Assembly (NCBI GenBank): GCA_017390475.1
Contig: JAFPBO010000004.1
Location: 1-64,000, forward strand
Length of the DNA stretch: 64,000 nucleotides
Direction: 5' to 3'
Source of the DNA: Loktanella sp.
GTDB lineage: Bacteria > Pseudomonadota > Alphaproteobacteria > Rhodobacterales > Rhodobacteraceae
Each line of letters opens with the position of its first letter. Position 1 is the first letter of the stretch. A program made the position numbers and the translations under genes. The notes beneath the pieces were generated by a model. It saw only the letters and a program-made list of their open reading frames with translations. It was not told where the DNA came from and did not search any database. Positions 8,594-17,878 of the stretch are shown here, in pieces.

Positions 8594-10264
8594 ATGGCAA
8601 ATACAATGGACGAGTTTGAAGCACTCTTGAACGAAAGCTTCGAAATGGACACACCCGCTGAAGGGTCTGTCGTCAAAGGCAAGGTGATCGCAATCGAAGC
8701 GGGCCAGGCCATCATCGATGTCGGCTACAAGATGGAAGGCCGTATCGATCTGAAAGAATTCGCAAATCCCGGCGAAGCCCCTGAAATCAAAGTCGGTGAC
8801 ACTGTCGAAGTGTTCCTGCGTCAGGTCGAAAACGCCCGTGGCGAAGCCGTCATTTCGCGTGAAATGGCCCGCCGCGAAGAAGCCTGGGATCGTCTGGAAA
8901 AAGCCTATGCTGACGAAGAGCGTGTCGATGGCGCGATCTTTGGCCGCGTCAAAGGCGGGTTCACCGTGGATCTGGGCGGCGCTGTTGCGTTCCTGCCGGG
9001 CTCTCAGGTTGATGTCCGCCCCGTGCGCGACGCTGGCCCGCTGATGAACATGAAGCAGCCGTTCCAGATTCTGAAAATGGACCGTCGTCGGGGCAATATC
9101 GTTGTGTCGCGCCGCGCGATCCTCGAAGAATCACGTGCCGAACAGCGTGCTGAAGTCATCGGCAATCTGACCGAAGGTCAGGAAGTCGACGGCGTGGTCA
9201 AGAACATCACCGAATATGGTGCGTTTGTTGATCTGGGCGGCGTTGACGGTCTGCTGCACGTCACCGACATGGCATGGCGCCGTGTGAACCACCCGTCCGA
9301 GATCCTTGCCATTGGCGAGACGATCAAGGTGCAGGTCATCAAGATCAACAAAGAAACCCACCGTATCAGCCTTGGCATGAAACAGCTGCAGGAAGATCCG
9401 TGGGATGCTGTTGAATCCAAGTTCAGCTTGGGTTCGGTCCATCAGGGCCGCGTGACCAACATCACCGATTACGGCGCATTTGTTGAGCTGGAAGCTGGCG
9501 TTGAAGGTCTGGTTCACGTGTCGGAAATGTCCTGGACCAAGAAAAACGTCCACCCCGGCAAGATCGTTTCGACCTCTCAGGAAGTCGAAGTCATGGTGCT
9601 GGAAATTGACAGCGCGAAACGTCGCGTATCGCTTGGTCTGAAACAGACTCAGCGTAACCCATGGGAAGTGTTTGCAGAAACCCATCCTGAGGGCACCGAG
9701 GTTGAAGGCGAAGTCAAGAACATCACCGAATTCGGTCTGTTCATTGGCCTTGAAGGCGACATCGACGGCATGGTCCACCTGTCCGACCTGACATGGGAAG
9801 GCCGCGGCGAAGACGTCATCGGCGATTTCCGCAAGGGCGACATCGTCAAAGCCAAGGTTGCCGAAGTTGACGTTGAAAAAGAACGCATCAGCCTGTCGAT
9901 CAAAGCGCTGGACGGTGATCCGTTCGCCGATGCGATCGGTGGCGTGAAGCGCGGTTCGATCATCACTGTCGAAGTGACCAAGATCGAAGATGGCGGCATC
10001 GAAGTCGAATATGAAGGCATGAAATCCTTCATCCGTCGTTCGGACCTGTCGCGTGACCGTGCCGAACAGCGGCCAGAGCGTTTCGGCGTCGGCGACAAGG
10101 TCGATGTCCGCGTGACCAATATCGACAGCAAGACCCGCAAGCTGGGTCTGTCGATCAAGGCACGTGAAATCGCAGAAGAAAAAGAAGCCGTGGAACAATT
10201 CGGGTCTTCGGATTCCGGTGCGTCCCTTGGCGACATTCTGGGGGCCGCGCTGAAGCGCGACTGA
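8594..10264 (+). CDS. rpsA: 30S ribosomal protein S1
   Basis: Largest small-subunit protein; binds mRNA at the ribosome and promotes initiation. 556 aa with six S1 (OB-fold) repeats. The C-terminal ones are strongly alike, each with a KNITEYGAFVDLGGVDG-like entry (residues about 199, 286, 373) and an RISLGMKQ-like exit. The N-terminal two repeats are more divergent, as usual. ATG start; codon use is strongly biased, as expected for a ribosomal gene. A strong intrinsic terminator follows. Confidence 0.98.
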   Translation: MANTMDEFEALLNESFEMDTPAEGSVVKGKVIAIEAGQAIIDVGYKMEGRIDLKEFANPGEAPEIKVGDTVEVFLRQVENARGEAVISREMARREEAWDRLEKAYADEERVDGAIFGRVKGGFTVDLGGAVAFLPGSQVDVRPVRDAGPLMNMKQPFQILKMDRRRGNIVVSRRAILEESRAEQRAEVIGNLTEGQEVDGVVKNITEYGAFVDLGGVDGLLHVTDMAWRRVNHPSEILAIGETIKVQVIKINKETHRISLGMKQLQEDPWDAVESKFSLGSVHQGRVTNITDYGAFVELEAGVEGLVHVSEMSWTKKNVHPGKIVSTSQEVEVMVLEIDSAKRRVSLGLKQTQRNPWEVFAETHPEGTEVEGEVKNITEFGLFIGLEGDIDGMVHLSDLTWEGRGEDVIGDFRKGDIVKAKVAEVDVEKERISLSIKALDGDPFADAIGGVKRGSIITVEVTKIEDGGIEVEYEGMKSFIRRSDLSRDRAEQRPERFGVGDKVDVRVTNIDSKTRKLGLSIKAREIAEEKEAVEQFGSSDSGASLGDILGAALKRD

Positions 10265-10287
10265 TCCCGGCCTGACTGAACCAGATC

Positions 10288-10321
10288 AGCCCCGCTGCAA
10301 GCGATTGCAGTGGGGCTTTTT
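10288..10321 (+). terminator. Intrinsic terminator of rpsA
   Basis: AGCCCCGCTGCAA pairs with TTGCAGTGGGGCT (one G-T) around a GCGA tetraloop and is followed by five T residues. Textbook rho-independent terminator. Confidence 0.92.
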
Positions 10322-10552
10322 GTCGCGGTCGTGCCGCGAATCACATGGGTGTTGCTGCAATGCAGCACGGTCGCCCAAGGCGATCCGCGGCCACCATCCG
10401 GCGGAAAGCCGCCAAACTATCCTGTAATTTCAGACGCTTTGTCGCGAAAAAACTGACAATGGGGGCAAAGCCATGCTTTCCGTATGCGGTCTTTGTTCCT
10501 ATAGTTTGCGCTATCGCGTCTGCCCGCGTGCCGCCAACCAGAGGATGCTGCC
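10322..10552 (+). other. ihfB upstream region
   Basis: 231 bases with no coding signal. A TATAGT that could serve as a -10 element lies near 10499, but the matching -35 region (TTTCCG) is weak. No riboswitch or operator is recognised here. Confidence 0.3.
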
Positions 10553-10834
10553 ATGATCCGTTCGGAACTGATTCAGAAAATTGCTGACGAAAATCCGCAT
10601 CTTTATCAGCGCGATGTCGAAAGGATCGTGAACACTATCTTTGACCAGATCACCGAGGCGATGGCGCAGGGCAACCGGGTTGAATTGCGCGGGTTTGGTG
10701 CATTTTCTGTAAAAAAGCGGGATCCGCGTCTGGGCCGTAATCCCCGCACCGGGGAAGCGGTTGAAGTTGATGAAAAACATGTGCCGTTCTTCAAGACCGG
10801 AAAATTGCTGCGCGACCGGTTGAACGGGAATTAA
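10553..10834 (+). CDS. ihfB: Integration host factor subunit beta
   Basis: DNA-bending nucleoid protein that pairs with IHF alpha. 93 aa of the HU/IHF fold; the DNA-contacting arm reads [12 protein letters not shown], with the intercalating proline in RNP, and the C-terminus is [12 protein letters not shown]. The start [17 protein letters not shown] is typical for IHF beta. It directly follows the rpsA transcription unit, a placement shared with many proteobacteria, and precedes lapA by nine bases. Confidence 0.96.
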   Translation: MIRSELIQKIADENPHLYQRDVERIVNTIFDQITEAMAQGNRVELRGFGAFSVKKRDPRLGRNPRTGEAVEVDEKHVPFFKTGKLLRDRLNGN

Positions 10835-10843
10835 GAGGCTCTG

Positions 10844-11200
10844 ATGAAGACTATTCGCTATGCCTTTTGGGCCATCGTCGCGCTTTGCTTGATCCTGATC
10901 GGGCTGGCCAATCGTGATCCGATCACTCTGCGTGCCATGCCGGATGCGCTGAGCGATCTTTTGGGGATCTCTCCCGTTGTGACAGTGCCGCTGTTTGTGG
11001 CGATCTTCATCGGTGTGGGGGCAGGGCTGGCTATCGGATTTCTGTGGGAATGGGTGCGCGAGCATCGTATCCGCGTTGAGGCCCGTAAAAAGGCGCGTGA
11101 GGCGGCGAATCTGCGCCGTGAATTGCAGCAATTGCGCGGTGCGGCCGCAGGGGCGACATCAGATGATGATGTGCTGGCCTTGCTGGAAAACACGCGCTGA
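10844..11200 (+). CDS. lapA: LapA-domain (DUF1049) inner-membrane protein
   Basis: 118 aa with two predicted membrane helices (about residues 5-23 and 44-68), then a basic, helical cytoplasmic tail rich in Arg, Lys and Gln (coiled-coil-like, RRELQQLR). This is the LapA/YciS architecture; in enterobacteria LapA works with LapB in LPS assembly control. No LapB-like TPR gene is adjacent here. The stop overlaps the trpF start by one base (TGATG). Confidence 0.85.
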   Translation: MKTIRYAFWAIVALCLILIGLANRDPITLRAMPDALSDLLGISPVVTVPLFVAIFIGVGAGLAIGFLWEWVREHRIRVEARKKAREAANLRRELQQLRGAAAGATSDDDVLALLENTR

Positions 11201-11841
11201 TGCCATCTGCGACAAGGGTCAAGATTTGCGGGCTGCGGGATGCGGCCATGCTCGACGCGGCTGTGACGGCGGGGGCGCATTATGTCGGCCTGGTGTTCTT
11301 TGACAAATCACCGCGCCATGTGACGCTGGCCCAGGCGGCAGGCCTTGCCGCAGCGGTGCCTGCTGGTGTGGCCAAGGTGGCCCTGGTCGTGAATGCCGAT
11401 GATACTGCGCTGGATGCGCTGCTGGCGCAGGTGCCGATTGATATTCTGCAATTACATGGGGCAGAGCCGCCCGAACGGGTGACCGCAATCAAGGCGCGTT
11501 ACGGCCTGCCGGTGATGAAGGCTGTTGGCGTTGCGGGCCCCGATGATCTGACCGCTTTGGATATTTACGCGCAGGTGGCAGACCAATTGCTGGTCGATGC
11601 CAAACCGCCCAAAGGGGCTGATTTGCCCGGTGGCAATGGTTTGGCCTTTGACTGGCAGCTGATCGCCAAACGCCGCTGGCCGGTGCCGTGGATGCTGGCC
11701 GGCGGGCTGACGCCGGATAACGTGGCGCAGGCGGTGGCGCTGACGGGGGCGCGGCAGGTGGATGTATCCTCTGGTGTCGAATCGGCACCGGGTGTCAAGG
11801 ATGCGGCCCTGATTGCGGCTTTTTGTGCTGCCTTGCGATAG
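11200..11841 (+). CDS. trpF: Phosphoribosylanthranilate isomerase
   Basis: Third step of tryptophan synthesis, an Amadori rearrangement giving CdRP. 213 aa TIM barrel with KICGLRDA at the N-terminus (catalytic Cys), [14 protein letters not shown] and the phosphate-binding AGGLTPDNV and [14 protein letters not shown] at the C-terminal end. Starts by a one-base overlap with lapA and is followed by trpB, so both are likely cotranscribed with ihfB-lapA. Confidence 0.96.
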   Translation: MPSATRVKICGLRDAAMLDAAVTAGAHYVGLVFFDKSPRHVTLAQAAGLAAAVPAGVAKVALVVNADDTALDALLAQVPIDILQLHGAEPPERVTAIKARYGLPVMKAVGVAGPDDLTALDIYAQVADQLLVDAKPPKGADLPGGNGLAFDWQLIAKRRWPVPWMLAGGLTPDNVAQAVALTGARQVDVSSGVESAPGVKDAALIAAFCAALR

Positions 11842-11901
11842 GCGTTTACGATTGCCCCAAGGGGCGTTAGTCCTGTGCAGGCGCAAAACAGCAGGTACCC
11901 A

Positions 11902-13128
11902 ATGGCAAACGATCTATTCAACAGCTTCATGACCGGCCCCGATGAAAAGGGCCGCTTTGGTCAATTTGGCGGGCGTTTCGTGTCAGAAACCCTGATGCCG
12001 CTGATATTGGAGCTGGAAGAGCAATATGAACATGCCAAGACGGATGAAACCTTCTGGGCGGAAATGCATGATCTGTGGACCCATTATGTGGGCCGTCCCA
12101 GCCCGCTTTATCATGCTGAACGGCTGACCGAACATCTGGGCGGTGCCAAGATCTATATGAAGCGCGACGAGCTGAACCACACCGGCGCGCATAAGATCAA
12201 CAATGTGCTGGGGCAGATCATTCTGGCGCGCCGGATGGGCAAAAGCCGGATCATTGCGGAAACCGGTGCGGGACAGCACGGTGTGGCGACGGCGACGGTT
12301 TGCGCCAAATTCGGGCTGAAATGCGTCGTCTATATGGGCGCGCATGATGTCGAACGGCAAGCACCGAACGTGTTCCGCATGAAATTGCTGGGGGCCGAGG
12401 TCGTGCCCGTCACCTCTGGCCGTGGCACGTTGAAAGATGCGATGAACGATGCCCTGCGAGACTGGGTGACCAATGTGCGCGATACGTTTTATTGCATTGG
12501 CACGGTGGCGGGGCCGCATCCTTACCCCGCGATGGTCCGTGATTTTCAGGCCATCATCGGGCAGGAAACCAAGACCCAGATGCAAGAGGCCGAAGGGCGT
12601 CTGCCCGACACATTGATCGCGGCGATTGGTGGCGGGTCCAATGCGATGGGGCTGTTCTATCCGTTTCTGGATGACAAGGACGTCAATATTATCGGGGTCG
12701 AGGCCGGGGGCAAAGGCGTCAATGAAAAGATGGAGCATTGCGCGTCATTGACCGGCGGCCGCCCCGGCGTGTTGCATGGCAACCGCACCTATCTGTTGCA
12801 GGATGATGTGGGGCAGATTCTGGAAGGATTCTCGATCTCTGCGGGCCTCGATTATCCGGGCATCGGGCCAGAACATGCCTGGCTGCATGATATCGGCCGC
12901 GCGAAATATGTCTCGATCACCGATGTAGAGGCGTTGGAGGCGTTCCAGCTTTGCTGTGCGCTGGAAGGGATTATTCCGGCGCTGGAACCCAGCCACGCCT
13001 TGGCACATGTGATGAAGATCGCGCCTGATCTGCCCAAGGATCACCTGCTGGTGATGAATATGTGTGGACGTGGAGACAAGGATATCTTTACCGTCGCCAA
13101 GCATCTTGGGTTCGATATGAAGGCGTAA
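11902..13128 (+). CDS. trpB: Tryptophan synthase beta chain
   Basis: PLP enzyme that condenses indole and serine to tryptophan. 408 aa; the PLP-binding lysine lies in [12 protein letters not shown], the phosphate-binding loop is GGGSNAMG, and [10 protein letters not shown] is present. ATG 11902 (MANDLFNSF) is preferred over a GTG nine codons upstream because of the AGCAGG spacing. Its partner trpA is not adjacent but lies about 6 kb away on the other strand. Confidence 0.97.
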   Translation: MANDLFNSFMTGPDEKGRFGQFGGRFVSETLMPLILELEEQYEHAKTDETFWAEMHDLWTHYVGRPSPLYHAERLTEHLGGAKIYMKRDELNHTGAHKINNVLGQIILARRMGKSRIIAETGAGQHGVATATVCAKFGLKCVVYMGAHDVERQAPNVFRMKLLGAEVVPVTSGRGTLKDAMNDALRDWVTNVRDTFYCIGTVAGPHPYPAMVRDFQAIIGQETKTQMQEAEGRLPDTLIAAIGGGSNAMGLFYPFLDDKDVNIIGVEAGGKGVNEKMEHCASLTGGRPGVLHGNRTYLLQDDVGQILEGFSISAGLDYPGIGPEHAWLHDIGRAKYVSITDVEALEAFQLCCALEGIIPALEPSHALAHVMKIAPDLPKDHLLVMNMCGRGDKDIFTVAKHLGFDMKA

Positions 13129-13137
13129 GGCCTGCAT

Positions 13138-13197
13138 CGCCGGTGGCATGGAAAAGATTCTATGCCTCCGGCGGGGATATTTCGGCTCTGAAGATGT
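13138..13197 (+). repeat. Hairpin plus post-gene repeat element, copy 2, after trpB
   Basis: CGCCGG-T-GGCAT pairs with ATGCC-T-CCGGCG (11 pairs, one mismatch). The right arm itself is the repeat core GCCTCCGGCGGGGATATTT followed by CTCTGAAGATG. It probably serves as the trpB 3' end; the convergent DUF2237 gene ends just beyond. Confidence 0.6.
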
Positions 13198-13210
13198 GGT
13201 TTGTCGCGCC

Positions 13211-13588
13211 TTAGTCGAGCGGCAGCGCGTTTTCACGCAAAGCGTCGATGGGGACGATTTCCAGCGCGCGGACATGGGTGGCGTAAAGGTTGACCTTGGG
13301 CGCGCAGCCTTCTTCATGCGCCTGCAGGAAACGGGCCGCGCAAAGGCACCAGCCGTCGCCAGCCATCAGCCCCGGAAAACCGAATTCGGGGCGTGGTGTG
13401 GACAGGTCATTGCCGACATATTTGGAAAAGGCCAGAAATTCATCTGTCATCACCGCGCAGACCGTGTGGCTGCCGTTATCCGCCGCGCAGGTGTCGCAGG
13501 CGCCGTTGCGGAAAAAGCCGGTCATCGGCGCGGTGGAACAGGTGGCAAGCGTGCTGCCAAGGACGTTGAAGGACGGGTCTTTTTCCAT
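13211..13588 (-). CDS. DUF2237 family protein
   Basis: 125 aa soluble protein of the DUF2237 family, recognised by SFNVLGSTLATCS, FFRNGACDTCAADNGSHTVCAVMTDEFL split around conserved Cys residues, and GDGWCLCAARF. The conserved cysteines (in GACDTC and GWCLC) could bind metal, but no function is established. It starts four bases after the stop of the upstream DUF2332 gene on the same strand, so it ends a pth-DUF2332-DUF2237 run. Confidence 0.85.
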   Translation of the reverse strand: MEKDPSFNVLGSTLATCSTAPMTGFFRNGACDTCAADNGSHTVCAVMTDEFLAFSKYVGNDLSTPRPEFGFPGLMAGDGWCLCAARFLQAHEEGCAPKVNLYATHVRALEIVPIDALRENALPLD

Positions 13589-13592
13589 AATC

Positions 13593-14630
13593 TCAGTCTT
13601 TCTTTTCTGTCGGTGACCAATGCACCCAGCGTCCGTGAAAATCGGCGCGGCCCATGGCAAAACGCAGATCGCCGGGCCAGAGCCGTAGCGTGAGCGCTGC
13701 GCCTTTGCCCTGACCATCAGGCTCCATCCCGAACCATGCAAGCGGCGCATCGTCGCGGGCGGATTGCCCGGCGGCGGTGATCGCGGCCAGCCCTGCATCC
13801 TGCCGGTCCTGCGGAAAATATTGCCAGGCGATGGTGGTGTAGATCAGGTGTAACTGGCCGGTGACATTGGTTAGTTGATTGGCTAACCAATCTACGGCAT
13901 CACCTTTGGCAACCGGTGTCTGGGCCGCAAGTATCGCGGATCTCGTCAGGGCCAGCCGTTCGGGCTGATCCGGCCAGAGATAGGCTTGCAGGCGCAGCAC
14001 GTCATTTGTCGGGTCCAGCGGGTTCAGGTCAACACCGGCGCGCGCGGTGACCTGTGGCGCGGTCGCGGGCGGCAAGGGGCCGGTCCAGTCTGGCGATAGC
14101 GTCAGAGCAGGGGTGGCGGGGCCGAATGTCTGATCACCAATTTTTAGCGCGTAATCATCCCAATGCAGGTTCAGCCCGGCACTGGCACCAAGTTCGCTGC
14201 AGCGGATCGGCAGGGCATAGCGGTCCGCAAGCCAATGCCCCAAGGCAATCAGCACCGCAGAACGCCGGACCTCATTGGTTTGTGGCGGGCTGTCGAGCCA
14301 GAGGTTGATCGCCGCGGTCTCAGCGACCAACAGATCGCTGATGACGGACCAGAGCGCGGTATCGCTGCTGGCTTTGGGTGGATAAACCTTTGCCGTCACG
14401 GGATGCCCTTGCAGATGCAGCGCATGCAGCGCGCCCGCCAGCCGCAAAGGCACGGATTGGCCGGTTGGCCCCAGATCGCCCTGCCAGTTGAATATCCGGT
14501 CAGTGACCGGGCTGTCGGGCCAGTCTTGCGTGGCGCAAAGCCGCATCAATTGCCCCATGAATGGCGAGCCAAGGTTGATGCAGGATTGTGCCTGATGGGC
14601 AAAGGCTGCGCGGGCGGTGGCTTCGCTCAT
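13593..14630 (-). CDS. DUF2332 family protein
   Basis: 345 aa conserved protein of unknown function. Features typical of DUF2332 are visible: AFAHQAQSCINLGSPFMGQLM at the N-terminus, a central ELGASAGLNLHWD and a C-terminal WFGMEPDG. The glycine-rich ELGASAGLNL resembles a methyltransferase SAM-binding motif I, but this is inference only. It overlaps pth by four bases (ATGA), implying coupled translation. Confidence 0.85.
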   Translation of the reverse strand: MSEATARAAFAHQAQSCINLGSPFMGQLMRLCATQDWPDSPVTDRIFNWQGDLGPTGQSVPLRLAGALHALHLQGHPVTAKVYPPKASSDTALWSVISDLLVAETAAINLWLDSPPQTNEVRRSAVLIALGHWLADRYALPIRCSELGASAGLNLHWDDYALKIGDQTFGPATPALTLSPDWTGPLPPATAPQVTARAGVDLNPLDPTNDVLRLQAYLWPDQPERLALTRSAILAAQTPVAKGDAVDWLANQLTNVTGQLHLIYTTIAWQYFPQDRQDAGLAAITAAGQSARDDAPLAWFGMEPDGQGKGAALTLRLWPGDLRFAMGRADFHGRWVHWSPTEKKD

Positions 14631-15304
14631 CTGAATTTGTCGAGCAGGCGGGACATCGCGCTGCGGGTGTCGGGTGCGGGTTCCGGTTCTGGTTCCGGCG
14701 TTTTGGCTGGTTTGGGAACGCTGGTCGATGATCGCGGCGGGGCGGTGCGCAGGGCCACGGCATTGAGGAACCGCGCCCCGTCGCCGCTGACCAGATGCGC
14801 GATGCCGTCGCTGATGCCGCGCATTTCGTCATCCAGCCAGTCCTGATCGACCTTTGCAAAATCGCGCAGCACATAGCCCGGCACGGCATCTTTATGCCCC
14901 GGATGGCCGACGCCCATCCGCACACGGTCATATTCCGGGCCGATATGGCCGTGGATCGAGCGCAAGCCGTTATGGCCCGCATGCCCGCCGCCGGTTTTCA
15001 GCCGCATCTTGCCGGGGGCAAGGTCGATTTCGTCGTGAAACACGATGATGTCAGCGGGGGTCAGCTTGAGATAGCGCATCGCCTCGCCCACGGATTGGCC
15101 CGACAGATTCATGAAGGTTTCGGGTTTCAGCAGGGTGACCTTGTCGGACCCGATGCGGCCTTCGGCAACCAGCCCCTGAAACTTTGCGCGCCAAGGGCCA
15201 AAGCTATGATCATCCGCAATCCGGTCCATCGCCATAAAGCCGATGTTATGCCGGTTCTGCGCATATTTCGCGCCGGGATTGCCAAGGCCAACAAGAAGTT
15301 TCAT
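14627..15304 (-). CDS. pth: Peptidyl-tRNA hydrolase
   Basis: Releases peptides from prematurely dropped peptidyl-tRNA. 225 aa; N-terminal LLVGLGNPGAKYAQNRHNIGF has the conserved Asn and catalytic His, and VFHDEIDLAPGKMRLK plus GGGHAGHNGLRS follow. The C-terminal 35 residues (TPEPEPEPAPDT and on) are a Pro/Glu-rich extension common in alphaproteobacteria. It follows rplY on the minus strand, the usual rplY-pth arrangement, separated here by a terminator. Confidence 0.96.
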   Translation of the reverse strand: MKLLVGLGNPGAKYAQNRHNIGFMAMDRIADDHSFGPWRAKFQGLVAEGRIGSDKVTLLKPETFMNLSGQSVGEAMRYLKLTPADIIVFHDEIDLAPGKMRLKTGGGHAGHNGLRSIHGHIGPEYDRVRMGVGHPGHKDAVPGYVLRDFAKVDQDWLDDEMRGISDGIAHLVSGDGARFLNAVALRTAPPRSSTSVPKPAKTPEPEPEPAPDTRSAMSRLLDKFR

Positions 15305-15352
15305 GCCCGCAACCTAGCCGGAGAGGGCGACCAGCGCCAGTGGGCGGGAACG

Positions 15353-15377
15353 AAAAAGGGCATCCCGGAGGATGCCC
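15353..15377 (-). terminator. Intrinsic terminator of rplY
   Basis: On the minus strand GGGCATCC pairs with GGATGCCC around a four-base loop and is followed by TTTTT. It lies between rplY and pth, so pth probably depends on readthrough or its own promoter. Confidence 0.8.
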
Positions 15378-15401
15378 TGATCTGGATCGCAAGAGGCTGA
15401 A

Positions 15402-16037
15402 TTATTCAGCTTCTGCGGGTGCGTCTGCGTCTGTTTCGGCGGCATCTTCATCATCGCTGGCCAGCAATGCACGTGGTGCAGAGATGTTGGCGATCACGAA
15501 GTCACGGTCGATGACGGTTTTCGCGCCTTCGGGCAGTGTGACATCGCTGATGTGGATGACGTCGCCCATCTGGACATTGGCCAGATCGACAGTCAGGTGG
15601 TCAGGAATATCGCCTGCCAGCACGTCCATTTCAACTTCGTTCCGGACAACTGTCAGAACGCCGCCCTTTTTGATGCCGGGGCAGGTTTCATCATTGATGA
15701 ATTCGACCGGGATGAACAATTTCACACGGCTGGTCCGCTTGAGGCGCAGCAGGTCGATATGGATCGGCAGATCCTTGACCACGTCGCGCTGCACGCCGCG
15801 GCAGATCACGCGCACGTCGTCCTGGCCTTCAACCTTGAGGTTGAAGAGTGTCGACATGAAACGGCCCTTGCGCAGGGTCGTCAGCAGGTAGTTGAATGGG
15901 ATGCTGATGGACAACGGGTCTGTGCCGCCGCCATAAACAGTGCCAGGTACTTCGCCTTCACGACGAGCTTGGCGGGCGGCCCCCTTGCCTGTCCCCGCGC
16001 GTACCTTGGCGTTCAGATCTGGAATCTGTCCAGCCAT
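15402..16037 (-). CDS. rplY: 50S ribosomal protein L25/general stress protein Ctc
   Basis: Long (Ctc/TL5-type) L25 of 211 aa that binds 5S rRNA. The N-terminal L25 domain includes [21 protein letters not shown], followed by the C-terminal beta domain ([20 protein letters not shown]). The acidic, Ala-rich tail [16 protein letters not shown] is normal for this group. ATG start with AAGGAATATT upstream on the minus strand. Confidence 0.95.
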   Translation of the reverse strand: MAGQIPDLNAKVRAGTGKGAARQARREGEVPGTVYGGGTDPLSISIPFNYLLTTLRKGRFMSTLFNLKVEGQDDVRVICRGVQRDVVKDLPIHIDLLRLKRTSRVKLFIPVEFINDETCPGIKKGGVLTVVRNEVEMDVLAGDIPDHLTVDLANVQMGDVIHISDVTLPEGAKTVIDRDFVIANISAPRALLASDDEDAAETDADAPAEAE

Positions 16038-16148
16038 AGTAATATTCCTTTAATAGAGGGGCCCGCCTCCAAGGGTGTCCGAGCCCGATGAAGCCTGCCC
16101 TATAAGGTGGTTTGACCCGTTTGAAAAGGTAAAATTGGCCGCTGGTGG

Positions 16149-16166
16149 CATGGGTCATGACCCATG
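16149..16166. promoter_or_regulatory. Perfect 18-bp palindrome between rplY and the MFS gene
   Basis: CATGGGTCATGACCCATG is a perfect 18-base palindrome in the divergent rplY/MFS intergenic region. Its position suggests an operator for a dimeric regulator of one or both genes, but no regulator is encoded next to it. Confidence 0.4.
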
Positions 16167-16238
16167 TGACACAGCCCGCCGCGGGGGCCGGCAATTTGAA
16201 ACTTGCTTTGGGAAATTTGGCACGTCACCCATGGCGTC

Positions 16239-17396
16239 ATGTCTATTCTCAGCGCTTTGATTCTGTCTCGCCGTCCTGCCATAGCTTTTGTTGTGGTCGG
16301 GGTTTTCTGGGGTTGTTTTGCCGCCTATGTGCCGGTGATCAAGGCGCAACTGGGTGCCTCTGATGCGGTGTTTGGCACGGTGCTGCTGGGGTCGGCCACC
16401 GGGCTGGTGTCGGCGATGTGGCTGGCACCGCGACTGGACCGCTGGTTGGGCAGCCGATCGATGCAGGGCGCGATTGCTGCGCTGGCCATTGCCTGGCTGC
16501 TTCCCGGCCACATCACACATCCGCTGATCTTTGCGGTGTCGATGGCGCTGGTCGGGCTGGCCTCTGGCCTGCTGGATGTGGTGATGAACGCCCGCGTCAG
16601 CGAGTTGGAGGCGCGCCACCGCCGCCCGCTGATGAATGCCAATCATGCGATGTTTTCGGTGGCCTATGCCTGTGCGGCGCTGATCGTCGGGATGACCCGC
16701 GAGGCGGGATTGCCGCCAGCCCCGGTCTTTGCGGCCTTTGGCCTGTTTGCGATCTGCATGATTCCTTTCGTGCGGATGGATGTTACCTATGTCGCCGCCG
16801 AAGAAGGCTATCAAGGCCGTTACCCGCTCTGGCCGATCCTGCTGTGCGGGGGGATCGTGCTGGTCGCCTTCATGTCCGAAGCCACGGTCGAGGCCTGGTC
16901 AGCGCTCCACGTTGAACGCACACTGGGCGGTGGCGCTGCCGAAGGTGCGCTGGGGCCGGCGATGCTGGGGCTGACCATGGCCTTTGGCCGCTTTGCCGGG
17001 CAGGCGGTGGCCGAACGGCTGCGCGAAGTGCGGGTGGTGCTTTGCGCCTCGGTGCTGTCGGCCTGCGGGGCGGTTCTGGCAGCACTCGCGCCGACGCCGC
17101 TGATTGCCTATGCGGGCTTCGGCATTCTGGGGCTGGGCGTGTCGGTGATCGGACCGATGGGGCTGGCGCTGGTCGGCAAATTGGTGCCACCGCATCTGCG
17201 GACAGAGGCGATCAGCCGCACGGCGGTGATCGGCTTTTCGGGGTTCTTTTTCGCGCCCAGCGTGATGGGGCTGATGTCGCAGGCCTTCGGGTTGCGGGTG
17301 GCGTTTCTGGGGGTTGCCTGCCTGTTGTTGACCGCGGTGCCGCTGGCGCTGCTGGTGTCGCGACAAAGGGCGGCATCGACCGTCGCACAGGGCTGA
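16239..17396 (+). CDS. MFS transporter
   Basis: 385 aa inner-membrane protein with about twelve hydrophobic helices. It has the glycine-rich, small-residue pattern of the YbjJ-like major facilitator group (AIAFVVVGVFWGCFAAYVPV, FGTVLLGSATGLVSA, ARVSELEARHRRPLMNANHAMFS in pieces). The substrate is unknown. ATG 16239 is chosen; in-frame TTG 16203 would add twelve residues without a Shine-Dalgarno. It stands alone, divergent from rplY. Confidence 0.85.
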   Translation: MSILSALILSRRPAIAFVVVGVFWGCFAAYVPVIKAQLGASDAVFGTVLLGSATGLVSAMWLAPRLDRWLGSRSMQGAIAALAIAWLLPGHITHPLIFAVSMALVGLASGLLDVVMNARVSELEARHRRPLMNANHAMFSVAYACAALIVGMTREAGLPPAPVFAAFGLFAICMIPFVRMDVTYVAAEEGYQGRYPLWPILLCGGIVLVAFMSEATVEAWSALHVERTLGGGAAEGALGPAMLGLTMAFGRFAGQAVAERLREVRVVLCASVLSACGAVLAALAPTPLIAYAGFGILGLGVSVIGPMGLALVGKLVPPHLRTEAISRTAVIGFSGFFFAPSVMGLMSQAFGLRVAFLGVACLLLTAVPLALLVSRQRAASTVAQG

Positions 17397-17452
17397 TTGC
17401 GCGCACAAAGGTACCGCCAAGACAAGTGGCGGGCTGGCCTGTTCACACGATC

Positions 17453-17492
17453 TTAAAAACAAATTGACCGCAGCACGTGATGTGCTGCGGTC
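17453..17492 (-). terminator. Terminator of the small secreted protein gene
   Basis: An 11-bp perfect stem, GACCGCAGCAC against GTGCTGCGGTC with a five-base loop. On the minus strand it is followed by AATTTGTTTTT, making a good rho-independent terminator. Confidence 0.85.
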
Positions 17493-17521
17493 CTGATCAA
17501 CACGTCGAAAGTGACGTGATA

Positions 17522-17722
17522 TTAGTCAGCAGCTGCTGCGATCAGCAGAGCGGCCAGGATACCGACGACGATGAAAGCAGGGTTGATCGAGGAGCCAGCT
17601 GGTGCTGGTTCTGCCACGACGACGGGAGCTTCCATGACTTCAGGGGCCAGGCCACCAGCGAAAGCAGTTGTGGACAGTGCAGCGACAACAGCGGCTGTTG
17701 CAAAAACTTTGGTCATACGCAT
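17522..17722 (-). CDS. Small secreted/membrane-anchored hypothetical protein
   Basis: 66 aa. A clear signal peptide (TKVFATAAVVAALSTTAFA) is followed by an acidic, proline-rich mature segment (GLAPEVMEAPVVVAEPAPAG) and a C-terminal hydrophobic helix, NPAFIVVGILAALLIAAAAD. It resembles short Roseobacter proteins of unknown function. ATG 17722 has AGGA eight bases upstream; ATG 17716 is two codons further in. It has its own strong terminator, so it is probably well expressed on its own transcript. Confidence 0.75.
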   Translation of the reverse strand: MRMTKVFATAAVVAALSTTAFAGGLAPEVMEAPVVVAEPAPAGSSINPAFIVVGILAALLIAAAAD

Positions 17723-17845
17723 GAGATTTTTCCTAGTGTTGGTTTGCGATCTGACGACTGACACCATCAAAAACGACGCCAGCGATCGCAATCAGCCTTA
17801 AAAGAGTTTTTCCACCGGTCAATGATTTCATTGCCCGATTTTATC

Positions 17846-17863
17846 GAAAAATCGCAAGGCGAT
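17846..17863 (-). terminator. Weak terminator after lldD
   Basis: A short ATCGC/GCGAT stem followed on the minus strand by TTTTCG lies just beyond the lldD stop. The stem has only five pairs, so the call is tentative. Confidence 0.35.
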
Positions 17864-17878
17864 GCAAAATCCCCACGC

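Noticed and set aside
10488-10520. Promoter for ihfB based on TATAGT
   Set aside because: The -10-like hexamer lacks a matching -35 at 16-18 bases; not enough to list as a promoter.
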